A DNA stretch of 22,518 nucleotides from assembly GCA_040902585.1 (NCBI GenBank), contig JBBDXA010000157.1, forward strand, positions 1 through 22,518, given 5' to 3'. The position numbers and the translations under genes are program-made. Each line of letters opens with the position of its first letter. Position 1 is the first letter of the stretch. The DNA is from JBBDXA01 sp040902585. Its GTDB lineage: Bacteria; Planctomycetota; Phycisphaerae; Phycisphaerales; Phycisphaeraceae. This document shows, piece by piece, positions 13,740 through 21,739 of this stretch. Below the pieces are notes generated by a model that was given only the letters and a program-made list of their open reading frames with translations, was not told where the DNA came from and ran no database searches.

Positions 13740-15059
13740 TCACTCATCCGCCTGCTGCTCGTCGTCCACCAGCATGAACTTGACTTCCGCCTCCGCCGCC
13801 AGATCCTTGCCGACGAACGCCCGGCAGCGCATGTGGGCGATTCGACTGCGCACGCGGATCGCCTCGGCTTCAAGAATCAACTGATCGCCCGGCGTCACGG
13901 GCTTGCGCAGCTTCACGCGGTCCAGGCTCAGCAGCACCGCCAGTTTGCCCGTGTTTTCCAGGCTCTGGCCGATGAGCACGCCCGAGAGCTGCGCCATCGC
14001 TTCGACCACCAGCACGCCCGGCATGATCGGCGTGCCGGGGTAGTGCCCCTGAAAGAACGGCTCATTGATCGTCACGTTCTTGATGCCCACCGCCCGGCGA
14101 TCGCCTTCCAGTTCGATCACGCGATCGACAAGCTGCATCGGATAGCGGTGCGGCAGCATGCGCGAGAGCTTGCGGATGTCGAACACCGACTGCGTCGCGG
14201 TCATCTGCTGATAGCGCTGCGAGCGGGTGTGCTTGATGATGGCGCGGACCAGGGCGTGGTTGAGCGAGTGGCCGCTCTTGAGGGCGATGATGCGGCCCTG
14301 AATCGGCGCGCCAAGCAGGTAGAGATCACCGATGAGATCGACGATCTTGTGGCGCACGGGTTCGTCATCGAAGCGCAGCGTGTTCTTGCCCATCGGGCCG
14401 GCGGGGCCGATGACCAGCACTTCATCTTCGCTCAGGTGTTTGCCGATGCCCATGGCCCTCATCGCGCGGGCTTCAGGTTCGAGCAGGAAGGTGCGGGCGG
14501 GAGCGATCTCGTGGGCATAGTTGCCGTTGAGCAGATCGAAGGATCGCAGTTGCCGGCCCAGGGCCGAGCCCTTTCCGTAATCCATGTCGTAGACAATCTG
14601 CATGTCCGATTCATCGGCGGGCAGCGCCATGGCGACGGCCTCGCCTTGCCTTACGACGATCGGCTCTTCGATCACGACGCGGCGGCGGGGCGTCTTCTGT
14701 TCCGCCAGGCCGGCGGCGATCAGCACTTCCAGAAACGGCATGGCGGAGCCGTCCATGCCCGGCACCTCGGGGCCATCGAGTTCCACCAGCAGGTTGTCTA
14801 CTTTCAATCCCGCCACCGCGCTGAGGCAATGCTCGGTCGTTTCCACGACGGCGTCGCCCAGGCGAATGGCGGTGCGCCGGTCGCGCTTGATGACGTTCTG
14901 CACCAGGGCGGGGATCTGCGAGCCGCCCAGGTCGTGGCGGACGAAGATGATGCCGGTGTTCTCGGGCGCGGGGCGGAACGTCAGCGTCGCGGGGGCTCCT
15001 GAGAACAGGCCTCGTCCCTTGAGCGAGTTCGGATTGGCGATGGTGTGCTGAAGTTCCAT
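13740..15059 (-). CDS. lpxC-fabZ: Bifunctional LpxC deacetylase / FabZ dehydratase fusion
   Basis: The 439-residue protein joins two enzymes. LpxC (about 1-285) is the zinc deacetylase that commits UDP-3-acyl-GlcNAc to lipid A: TTEHCLS gives base Glu76 and zinc ligand His77, and RHKIVDLIGD gives His237 and Asp241; His264 is the likely second catalytic residue. FabZ (about 290-432) dehydrates 3-hydroxyacyl-ACP: LPHRYPMQLVD is the family start, His339 in FFQGHYPG and Glu353 in VVEAMAQ are catalytic. Linking them may balance lipid A and phospholipid synthesis, which compete for hydroxyacyl-ACP. The ATG at 15059 is chosen by homology; upstream in-frame codons offer only a TTG at 15116. It is downstream of lpxD, 128 bp away, with its own promoter in that gap. 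Confidence 0.96.
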   Translation of the reverse strand: MELQHTIANPNSLKGRGLFSGAPATLTFRPAPENTGIIFVRHDLGGSQIPALVQNVIKRDRRTAIRLGDAVVETTEHCLSAVAGLKVDNLLVELDGPEVPGMDGSAMPFLEVLIAAGLAEQKTPRRRVVIEEPIVVRQGEAVAMALPADESDMQIVYDMDYGKGSALGRQLRSFDLLNGNYAHEIAPARTFLLEPEARAMRAMGIGKHLSEDEVLVIGPAGPMGKNTLRFDDEPVRHKIVDLIGDLYLLGAPIQGRIIALKSGHSLNHALVRAIIKHTRSQRYQQMTATQSVFDIRKLSRMLPHRYPMQLVDRVIELEGDRRAVGIKNVTINEPFFQGHYPGTPIMPGVLVVEAMAQLSGVLIGQSLENTGKLAVLLSLDRVKLRKPVTPGDQLILEAEAIRVRSRIAHMRCRAFVGKDLAAEAEVKFMLVDDEQQADE

Positions 15060-15162
15060 GCGGGCAATGGGTGAGGCGGTCGGTCTGGAGCCGAGGTGCA
15101 GGAAATACCGCGACAATCCCCTGTAGGCATCGACGCGATACGAGGCAGAGTGCAGGGCGTTA

Positions 15163-15191
15163 ATTATATCCAGTCCGCCCGCGGGTCTTAA
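15163..15191 (-). promoter_or_regulatory. Sigma-70-type promoter for lpxC-fabZ
   Basis: On the minus strand TTAAGA (15191-15186), a 17 bp spacer and a perfect TATAAT (15168-15163) lie in the lpxD-lpxC gap. The -35 box overlaps the lpxD stop codon. It would give lpxC-fabZ expression independent of the genes before it, with a leader of about 100 nt. Confidence 0.6.
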
Positions 15192-16240
15192 GTGGAAGGC
15201 GAATCGTCCTTGGCTTTGAGCGATTTCACCAGTTCAGGGAGCTTGCCGAGCAGGGAGTGAATGCGGAAGAATTGCCGGGCTTCGCGGGCGGGGCAGCCCA
15301 TGTATTGTCCGCCCGGGGCCGGGTCGGCGAAGACGCCGGACTGCGCTCCGATCCTGGTGCCTGCGGGGACGTTGACGTGATCGGTGATGCCGACCTGTCC
15401 GCCGATCATCGCGCCGTCACCGATGGTCACGCTACCCGCCAGGCCGACCTGTGCGACGACGATCACGCATCGGCCGATGTTGACGTTGTGGCCGACTTGC
15501 GCCAGGTTGTCGATCTTGGTGCCTGACCCGATGACGGTCGCGCCGAACTTACCGCGATCAATGCAGGTGTTGGCCCCGATTTCAACATCATCACCGATCT
15601 CGACGGTGCCGATCTGCGGGACCTTGACCAGTCCGCGTCCATCGGGCGCGGGGCGGTACCCGAAGCCGTCGGCCCCGATGACGGCACCGGGGTGAATCTG
15701 GCAGAATCGGCCGACGGTGCAGCGCTCGCGGATGACCACGTTGTGCCAGATGATGCAGTCGCTGCCGATCTTCACATCATCATTGATCATGACGTTGGGA
15801 TAGAGCGTGGTGCGGTCGCCCACGATCGCGCGGGGTCCGACGATACAGCGTGCGCCGATGCGCACATCCTTGCCCACCTGGGCGGTGGGATCGACGATGG
15901 CGGTGGGATGAACCGCGTCGCTCATGCCCGCCTGCGGCAGAGGCGGGGCGAACATCTTCAGTACTGTCACCATCGCCAGCTCGGCATCAGGCACGCGAAT
16001 GAACGCCCGGCCTTCACCGGGCCTCAGGTCGGGACCCACTTCCTGGCTGACGATTGCCGCCGTCGCCTTCGATGTCGTCCATCGTTTGACGAACTTGCCC
16101 GTTCCGATGAGCGTGAGGTGACCGGCGGCGGCCTGATCGATACCGCACAAGCCGGTGATGACCAATTCGCCCGGGCCGGTGAGCTGACCTTTGAGCAGAT
16201 CGCAGATTTGCTGGACGGTAAAGCTTGGGATGGAAGGCAT
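15188..16240 (-). CDS. lpxD: UDP-3-O-acylglucosamine N-acyltransferase LpxD
   Basis: The 350-residue protein is the third-step acyltransferase of lipid A synthesis, adding a hydroxyacyl chain from ACP to UDP-3-acyl-glucosamine in the cytoplasm. Residues 1-100 form the uridine-binding domain (start FTVQQICDLL; GTGKF at 46-50). From about 108 there is a left-handed beta-helix of hexapeptide repeats (for example PTAIVDPTAQVG and VEIGDDVEIGANTCIDRG). The catalytic histidine is His251 in AQVGHNVNIG. A helical tail (LLGKLPELVKSLK) ends the protein, as expected for the trimer. Length is typical. It follows ompH after 155 bp that contain a perfect stem-loop. Confidence 0.97.
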   Translation of the reverse strand: MPSIPSFTVQQICDLLKGQLTGPGELVITGLCGIDQAAAGHLTLIGTGKFVKRWTTSKATAAIVSQEVGPDLRPGEGRAFIRVPDAELAMVTVLKMFAPPLPQAGMSDAVHPTAIVDPTAQVGKDVRIGARCIVGPRAIVGDRTTLYPNVMINDDVKIGSDCIIWHNVVIRERCTVGRFCQIHPGAVIGADGFGYRPAPDGRGLVKVPQIGTVEIGDDVEIGANTCIDRGKFGATVIGSGTKIDNLAQVGHNVNIGRCVIVVAQVGLAGSVTIGDGAMIGGQVGITDHVNVPAGTRIGAQSGVFADPAPGGQYMGCPAREARQFFRIHSLLGKLPELVKSLKAKDDSPST

Positions 16241-16344
16241 GTCGGGGGCATTCTAGCGACAGGATGCACAGGGCGTGTGGACCGGGGAGGGTGAACGTCC
16301 GGGGTCCGGGGAAAACTATCCCTGGGCATTCCACAAAACACAGA

Positions 16345-16368
16345 AACCCCCGGCGCGGGCCGGGGGTT
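16345..16368 (-). terminator. Perfect 10-bp stem-loop between ompH and lpxD
   Basis: AACCCCCGGC and GCCGGGGGTT flank a 4 nt loop. On the minus strand the hairpin is followed by an interrupted T-rich run (TTTCTGTGTTTT). It lies 27 bp after the ompH stop. It is probably a leaky terminator or mRNA end stabiliser for the bamA-ompH transcript. Confidence 0.6.
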
Positions 16369-16395
16369 CTAAGTTTGGCTTCGTCAGACAGCGAG

Positions 16396-17001
16396 TTACT
16401 TGCCGACACCCGAGGTGAACTCGTTGTCCATCTTGGTGCGCACCTGCTCGGTCAGGTCCAGTTCATCCGCGGCCCAGATGATCTTGCGGGCGTCGATCTT
16501 GTCCCAGAGCTGCTCGCGCTTGGTGATCTGTTCCTGGGGCTGAAGCAGCTTCAAGGGCTGCTCCTTGATGAGCACCATGTTGTAGCCCGCGGCGAGGGCG
16601 ACGCGTTTGGAAACGTCCACCATCTTGTTGTAGATGTGTTCCATGCGCATGACTTCCTCGCGGCCCAGCTTGGCCTGCTGGTACGCCAGCCAGACGTTGC
16701 GGTCGAGGGCGGCCCGCTCGTACTCTTCCTGCTTGCGGTCGAAGTTGGGGTCCGTGCGCAGGATAATCCCCAAGTCCTGCTGCAATTCCAGCAGTTTCTG
16801 CTGGCGACGCTGGTCTTCCTGTTTGACGAGGTCGGCCATGGTCTGGATCTCGGCCTTGGCCTGGTTCCATTCGCGGAGGTTGTCGTAGATCTTGCGGACA
16901 TCCACGACAGCCGCGCCCGACTTCTGAGCCGAGGCGGTGGTAGAGCCGGCCACAAAGGCGGCCACGACAGTGAGCAGGATGCAGAATCGCTTGGCGTTCA
17001 T
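16396..17001 (-). CDS. ompH: OmpH/Skp family periplasmic chaperone
   Basis: The 201-residue protein has a signal peptide (hydrophobic core about residues 6-20, likely cleavage after ASA near 25). The mature start, AAVVDVRKIYDNLREW, is the family beta-strand-helix opening. A long charged coiled coil rich in Gln/Glu/Lys follows (about 45-130; for example KQEDQRRQQKLLELQQDL), then the strand GYNMVLIKEQ. Skp trimers hold unfolded outer-membrane proteins in the periplasm and pass them to BamA. The gene lies directly downstream of bamA and upstream of lpxD, the order seen in many diderms. GGAG about 10 nt before the ATG supports this start. A C-terminal stretch of about 45 residues (WDKIDARK and later) goes beyond the minimal Skp fold. 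Confidence 0.88.
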   Translation of the reverse strand: MNAKRFCILLTVVAAFVAGSTTASAQKSGAAVVDVRKIYDNLREWNQAKAEIQTMADLVKQEDQRRQQKLLELQQDLGIILRTDPNFDRKQEEYERAALDRNVWLAYQQAKLGREEVMRMEHIYNKMVDVSKRVALAAGYNMVLIKEQPLKLLQPQEQITKREQLWDKIDARKIIWAADELDLTEQVRTKMDNEFTSGVGK

Positions 17002-17221
17002 CAGAATCGGTCTCCAGTGATGGTTGCGGGGTGGTGTGTGCGTCCGTGGCCCTTGTTTTGCGATGCCGACGGTATTGGGTGAATCACGTTTGCCGCTTCG
17101 CTTCGTCCTTAGAATCGGTCCGCCGTGCCGCTGTGGCCGAGCCTTTGCCCGTCTGGGCGGTTATCGGGCGGCGGCGAGGCAGCATACCGCAGGTCGCGCC
17201 GAGTTGCCCGCGATATCTACC

Positions 17222-19873
17222 TTACTCCGAATCGGCCTGCGGGTTCGCGAATTCGCCCAGGTCCGGTCCAAGAAGCCGGGGGCTGGGGTTAAGGCTCGGC
17301 GAAGCCCGGGCCGCGGGGGGCACAAGGTTCATCGGGCCGGGGCTTCGCGGACTCCAGCCCCAGCCACCCCCGGCCGCGTAAAACGGAAGTGCCAGGTCGA
17401 AGCTGAAGAATCGGATCTCATCGCCCTCCTGTTTGAGCAAGGGGAAGGCGATGTCAAAGGCCAGCGGGGCATTGCCCAGGAAGGGGATTTTGACGCGGAT
17501 GCCCATACCGATTGAGACGCGGTATTCGTTGAGGCCGAAGTCCTTTTGAACGGTGCCGGTGTCGATGAAGACGACGCCGCGAAGGAGTTCCTCGTAAACG
17601 GGGAAGTTGTATTCGAGTCCCAGGAGGAAGAGCCAGTCGCCGCCGACGGGATCGTCACCTGTTCGAGGCGGTGTGATGTTGGAGATGATGCCGCGAGGTC
17701 CGACGCCGCGGAAGTCGAAGCCGCGGAAGCTGCGGTGGCCGCCGGCGAAGTGGCGCTCGAAGATCGGAGCTTCGTTGTTCTCGATGATGTAGCCGGCCTG
17801 GGCGCGGAGCGCCAGCACGGTGGGCCTGCCGAAGAAGTCCTCATCCACTTTCCAGTACTGATGAAATTCGACGCCCAGGCGCGTGAAGTTGAAGTCGCCT
17901 CCCACCGCGCCGACCCGCTCGATGCCGATGTTCAGCGTGTTGCCCTGCGTGGGGAAGATGCGGCTGTTGGTGGTGTCGCGGGTGATGGAAAAGCCCAGGC
18001 CGCTGATGGCACTGCCGCCCGCCACGGCAGCCACATCGACCGGCGCGAAGAGATCGACCGAGCCGATGTTGATCAGCTCATAGCGAAAGTCAACCTGTGC
18101 CCGCCAGATGTCGCCGAAGTATTTGCCCACGGAGAGGAATCCGCCGGCGCGGCCTTCATCGAAGTCCTCGCGCTGGCGGTTGAAGTAACGCAGGCGGGCA
18201 TCCAGAAACAGCGGCGTCTCAAACAGGTACGGCTCGCGGAAGCGGATGGCGAAGTTGTTGTACTCGGCACCGGGCTGAAGCGTGATGGAAAAGTACTGCC
18301 CCGCGCCGCGGAACGCCTGCCCGGTGAACATCTCGCTGGCATCGTCAGGCCAGTCGCTGATATCGAAGTTCTTCTGCACCAGATCCACCGCGCCGATCAG
18401 GCCCGTGTCCGAACTGACCGCCGCGCCGAAGCTGATGGTGCCGGGACGATCCACTTCCTTTACTTCGATGAGCACATCGCGGATGTCATCATCCGGCGAA
18501 CCCAGCAGCGTGATCGACGCCTGATCGAAATAGGGCGATTCGCGCAGGCGGCGCTCGGTAAAATCGATGCCTGAGCGATCGAAAGGCCGGCCCGGTTCCA
18601 TCCCGCGGATCTCGCGCAGGATGACGTCGTCCTTCGTCAACGTGTTGCCGCGAACGTCGATATTGCCCGCGAAATGCTGCTTGCCTTCGGAGATGCCCAC
18701 CACCACTTCGACCTTCGGCTCGCGCTCGAAGTAGATGCGGTCCAGGCCTTCGGTTCCATCGCGCTTGCGCAGGCGCATCTCGATGTGGCCCAGCTTGCCG
18801 TACAGATCGCGCACCGCTTCGCGACTGCGGCGCTCCCGGTTGGAGGAATACACATCGCCGACTTTCAGGCCCAGATTCTCCAGGATCTGAGCCTGGGGAA
18901 ACAGCAGCTTGCTGTCGGTGAGCACCGGCCGGCCGTCTTTGTCCATTTCCCACTTGCCGACGCGGATCGAGCCCACCGTGTACAGCGGGCCTTCGTTGAT
19001 CAGAAACGTGACGATGGCGTCCTTCTCATCGGGCGAAATATCGACCCGCCTGCCCACTTCGCATTCCAGGTAACCGTGATTGCGATAGTAGGTGCGCAGC
19101 CGCGCCACGTCGCCGTCGATCACTTCGCGCGACAGATGTCCCTTGCGGAAGATGAGCAGGTAGGTTTCCGATTTGATCTCGCTGTTCAGTTCACCGTCGC
19201 TGAAGACTTTGTTGCCTTCGAATTTGATGGAGTGAATCGATGCCAGCGGTCCTTCGCGGATCTGAAATGTGAGCAGGTTGCGCTCGCGCAGGGCGTCGGC
19301 GTCGAAGGTAACATCGACCTGAAAGTAACCGGCGTCCTCGTAAGCGCGCTTGATGCGGTCGGCACTCTGGTTGATCAGGTGATCGCGCACGATGAGCTTC
19401 TTCGTCTGTTCGTCCTGCACGGGCGGGTCCACGCCGTCACCGGCGCGAAGCAGCACCTTGCCCGGCATCCAGCCGGTGGTGCCGAGGTAGCCGAGGATTT
19501 CCTGATCGGTGAAGCGTTTGTTGCCGACCACGCGCACGTCCGCCAGCACGAGCTGTTCGGAAAGATCGAAAGTGAGAATGACGGTGTTGTCATCCTTGGG
19601 CGTGACCTTCACCTGCACCGAGGCGAATCGGCCCAGGTGGGTGATGCGCACGATGTCCGCCTCGACGGCCTTGGGGTCATAGGGCGTGCCCTTGACCGAT
19701 CGAATCTGGTTGCGGACCAGGAGTTCCTTCACGTCCTTGAGACCCGTGATGCGGACCTCGGCAATGGGACGATTGGCGAACTCGACCACCTGGGCCGCCC
19801 GGCTTTGGGCCGAGGGCTGCAAGGTGAACGCTATCGCTAACCCGAACAATAAACCGCGCAGGTACGTGCTCAA
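17222..19873 (-). CDS. bamA: Outer membrane protein assembly factor BamA
   Basis: The 883-residue protein is the Omp85 family barrel that inserts beta-barrel proteins into the outer membrane. A signal peptide (about 1-27) precedes several POTRA domains (to about residue 480); recognisable starts include IAEVRITGLKDV, VLADVRVVGNKRFTDQEIL, IHSIKFEGNKVFSDGEL and FAGNIDVRGNTLTKDDVI. The C-terminal half is the 16-strand barrel, with the loop-6 motif FRGF at about 716-719 that is diagnostic of Omp85. The last strand, RFFSFDLALPF, ends at about 831. A further 52 Pro/Ala/Gly-rich residues follow, which is unusual because the barrel signal is normally at the C-terminus. The start is TTG with AAAGGG 7 nt upstream; no ATG or GTG fits better. 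It is the first gene of the minus-strand outer-membrane cluster. Confidence 0.95.
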   Translation of the reverse strand: MSTYLRGLLFGLAIAFTLQPSAQSRAAQVVEFANRPIAEVRITGLKDVKELLVRNQIRSVKGTPYDPKAVEADIVRITHLGRFASVQVKVTPKDDNTVILTFDLSEQLVLADVRVVGNKRFTDQEILGYLGTTGWMPGKVLLRAGDGVDPPVQDEQTKKLIVRDHLINQSADRIKRAYEDAGYFQVDVTFDADALRERNLLTFQIREGPLASIHSIKFEGNKVFSDGELNSEIKSETYLLIFRKGHLSREVIDGDVARLRTYYRNHGYLECEVGRRVDISPDEKDAIVTFLINEGPLYTVGSIRVGKWEMDKDGRPVLTDSKLLFPQAQILENLGLKVGDVYSSNRERRSREAVRDLYGKLGHIEMRLRKRDGTEGLDRIYFEREPKVEVVVGISEGKQHFAGNIDVRGNTLTKDDVILREIRGMEPGRPFDRSGIDFTERRLRESPYFDQASITLLGSPDDDIRDVLIEVKEVDRPGTISFGAAVSSDTGLIGAVDLVQKNFDISDWPDDASEMFTGQAFRGAGQYFSITLQPGAEYNNFAIRFREPYLFETPLFLDARLRYFNRQREDFDEGRAGGFLSVGKYFGDIWRAQVDFRYELINIGSVDLFAPVDVAAVAGGSAISGLGFSITRDTTNSRIFPTQGNTLNIGIERVGAVGGDFNFTRLGVEFHQYWKVDEDFFGRPTVLALRAQAGYIIENNEAPIFERHFAGGHRSFRGFDFRGVGPRGIISNITPPRTGDDPVGGDWLFLLGLEYNFPVYEELLRGVVFIDTGTVQKDFGLNEYRVSIGMGIRVKIPFLGNAPLAFDIAFPLLKQEGDEIRFFSFDLALPFYAAGGGWGWSPRSPGPMNLVPPAARASPSLNPSPRLLGPDLGEFANPQADSE

Positions 19874-19956
19874 ACGACGACCCTTTGAGTCAGGAGTGAA
19901 GCGGGGAAGTTTAACGGCAAGCGAAGGGCGATGTAAAGCGGGTGAAAGGAGGGGTT

Positions 19957-20001
19957 GAACTCCCCTCCCTTTTAGGGAGGGGCAGGGGGAGGGTCGAGCG
20001 C
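19957..20001 (+). repeat. G-rich hairpin repeat, copy 2
   Basis: CCCCTCCCT (19962-19970), TTT, then AGGGAGGGG (19974-19982) form a perfect 9-bp stem, followed by CAGGGGGAGGGTCGAGCGC, which matches copy 1 at 3966-4018 in the same orientation. It lies in the 207 bp divergent gap between bamA and the AbgT-family gene. Apart from the bamA ribosome site nothing else was recognised in that gap. Confidence 0.75.
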
Positions 20002-20080
20002 CCGTTATCTCCTGGGCTTCGATTCAATTCGACATGCCTGACGCCTTGCTCCCGCGCCTCCAACCGGGTTCAATGCGTCA

Positions 20081-21700
20081 ATGCCGGACGCCGCCTCTTC
20101 TCACGATCGCCGCCTGTTCGCCCGGCTGCTCAACGGCGTGGAACGAGCGGGCAACGCGCTGCCCGACCCCATGACGCTGTTCCTCGTCGGCACGCTGGTG
20201 GTGCTGCTGCTGTCGAGTTTCGCGGCTCACTACGAGTGGAGCATCGACAAGCATGTCGTGGAGACGGTCGTCGTCGACGGCGTCCCGACGCAAACCCAGG
20301 TGACCAAGACCGTCACGGCTCAGAACCTGCTCTCCCGCGACGGTTCCTTCTGGGTGATCGACAACCTGGTGAAGAACTTCACGGGCTTCGCCCCGCTGGG
20401 CGTCGTGCTCGTGGGCATGCTCGGCATCGGCGTGGCCGAGAAGACCGGCCTGATCGGCGCGGCCCTGAAGCTCTTCATGCTCGCCACCCCGCGCAGCCTG
20501 CTCACGCCCGCGATGGTCTTCCTCGGGATCATGTCTTCGCTCGGGCTGGATGCCGGCTACGTCGTGCTGCCTCCCGTGGCCGCGGCCCTGTACAAGTCCG
20601 TCGGTCGCTCGCCGCTGGTCGGCCTCGCGGCAGTCTTCGCCGGGGTCTCAGCCGGGTTCAGCGCCAACCTGGTCATCACCGGTCTTGATCCGCTGCTGGC
20701 GGGCCTGACACAGGAAGGCGCGCGGATCAGCGTGAAGGATTATGAAGTCGCTTCCTCCGCCAATCTCTACTTCATGATGGCGTCGACCGTCGTACTCACC
20801 TTCGTCGGCTGGGCGGTCAGCTCCTGGCTCGTTGAGCCGCGCTACCGCAACCGACCTGCCCACGAAGGCGGACCATCGGCCGTCACCGAGGATGATCTGA
20901 AAGCACGGCAGCTTGCGGACGCGGAAAGGCGCGGCCTCATCGCCGCGACGATCGTCTTCCTCATCGCCGTCACCGGCGTGCTGCTCATGATGCGCAAGGA
21001 CGGCGCGCTGTGGGATGCGCCCGATGCCAAAGGCTTTCCGCGCATCGTCAGCGCCATCGTCCCGCTGCTCTTTTTCGGCTTCGTCCTGCCCGGCATCGCT
21101 TACGGCATCGCCACTCGAACCATTCGCAATGACAAAGACGTCGCCTCCCTCATGGGCAGGACCATGGCCGACATGGGCCCTTACATCGTCCTCGCTTTTT
21201 TCGCGGCCCAGTTCGTCGCCTGTTTCAACCACTCCCGCCTCGGCGAGATGCTCGCCCTCGTCGGCGGACAGTGGCTCCAATCCGCCGACATGCCCATCTG
21301 GCTGCTGCTGTCCCTCTTCATCCTGCTCGTGGCCTTCGGCAATCTCTTCATCGGTTCCGCCAGCGCCAAGTGGGCCTTCTTCGCCCCCGTCTTCGTGCCC
21401 ATGTTCATGACCGGGGCGAAGATCAGTCCCGAGCTCACGCAGGCGGCCTACCGCGTGGGCGACTCGGCGACCAACATCATCTCGCCGCTGAATCCGTACG
21501 TGATCATCATCCTTGTCTTCATGCAGAAGTACATGCCCAAGGCAGGGCTGGGCACGCTGATGGCGCTGATGCTGCCGTACGCGCTCGTGTTTCTGATCGT
21601 GTGGATCATCATGCTGGCGGCGTGGGTGACGATCGGCATCGATCTTGGCCCCGCCGGTCCGCTGTTTATTCAGAGTTTGAATCCGGGTGCGGGCGGGTAA
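20081..21700 (+). CDS. AbgT family transporter
   Basis: The 539-residue inner-membrane protein belongs to the AbgT family, whose members move p-aminobenzoyl-glutamate or export sulfonamide-like antimetabolites. The N-terminus has the family start NGVERAGNALPDPMTLFLVG. Other landmarks are NLVKNFTGFAPLGVVLVGMLGIGVAEKTG, SSLGLDAGYVVLPPVAA, GRSPLVGLAAVFAGVSAGFSANL followed by DPLLAGLT, and, near the end, GDSATNIISPLNPYVIIILVF. About 11-13 hydrophobic segments are visible, with a hydrophilic loop at about 50-85. Length is normal. The ATG at 20081 has no strong ribosome site. Substrate cannot be assigned from sequence; folate breakdown products, or efflux, are the known roles in the family. It stands alone, divergent from bamA. 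Confidence 0.93.
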   Translation: MPDAASSHDRRLFARLLNGVERAGNALPDPMTLFLVGTLVVLLLSSFAAHYEWSIDKHVVETVVVDGVPTQTQVTKTVTAQNLLSRDGSFWVIDNLVKNFTGFAPLGVVLVGMLGIGVAEKTGLIGAALKLFMLATPRSLLTPAMVFLGIMSSLGLDAGYVVLPPVAAALYKSVGRSPLVGLAAVFAGVSAGFSANLVITGLDPLLAGLTQEGARISVKDYEVASSANLYFMMASTVVLTFVGWAVSSWLVEPRYRNRPAHEGGPSAVTEDDLKARQLADAERRGLIAATIVFLIAVTGVLLMMRKDGALWDAPDAKGFPRIVSAIVPLLFFGFVLPGIAYGIATRTIRNDKDVASLMGRTMADMGPYIVLAFFAAQFVACFNHSRLGEMLALVGGQWLQSADMPIWLLLSLFILLVAFGNLFIGSASAKWAFFAPVFVPMFMTGAKISPELTQAAYRVGDSATNIISPLNPYVIIILVFMQKYMPKAGLGTLMALMLPYALVFLIVWIIMLAAWVTIGIDLGPAGPLFIQSLNPGAGG

Positions 21701-21739
21701 GATGGAAGTGTCCGGTGGGCTTCACGTCGGAGTGCTTCC

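Noticed and set aside
15060..15116. Longer N-terminus for LpxC-FabZ beginning with TTG at 15116
   Set aside because: LpxC homologues start at about the ATG at 15059, and the extra residues overlap the 5' leader following the predicted promoter.
18674..19840. Plus-strand open frame of about 390 codons opposite bamA
   Set aside because: The minus strand has an unmistakable Omp85 protein; the antisense frame has no signal, motif or ribosome site. The same reasoning removes long frames opposite lpxC-fabZ, the 912-residue gene and abgT.
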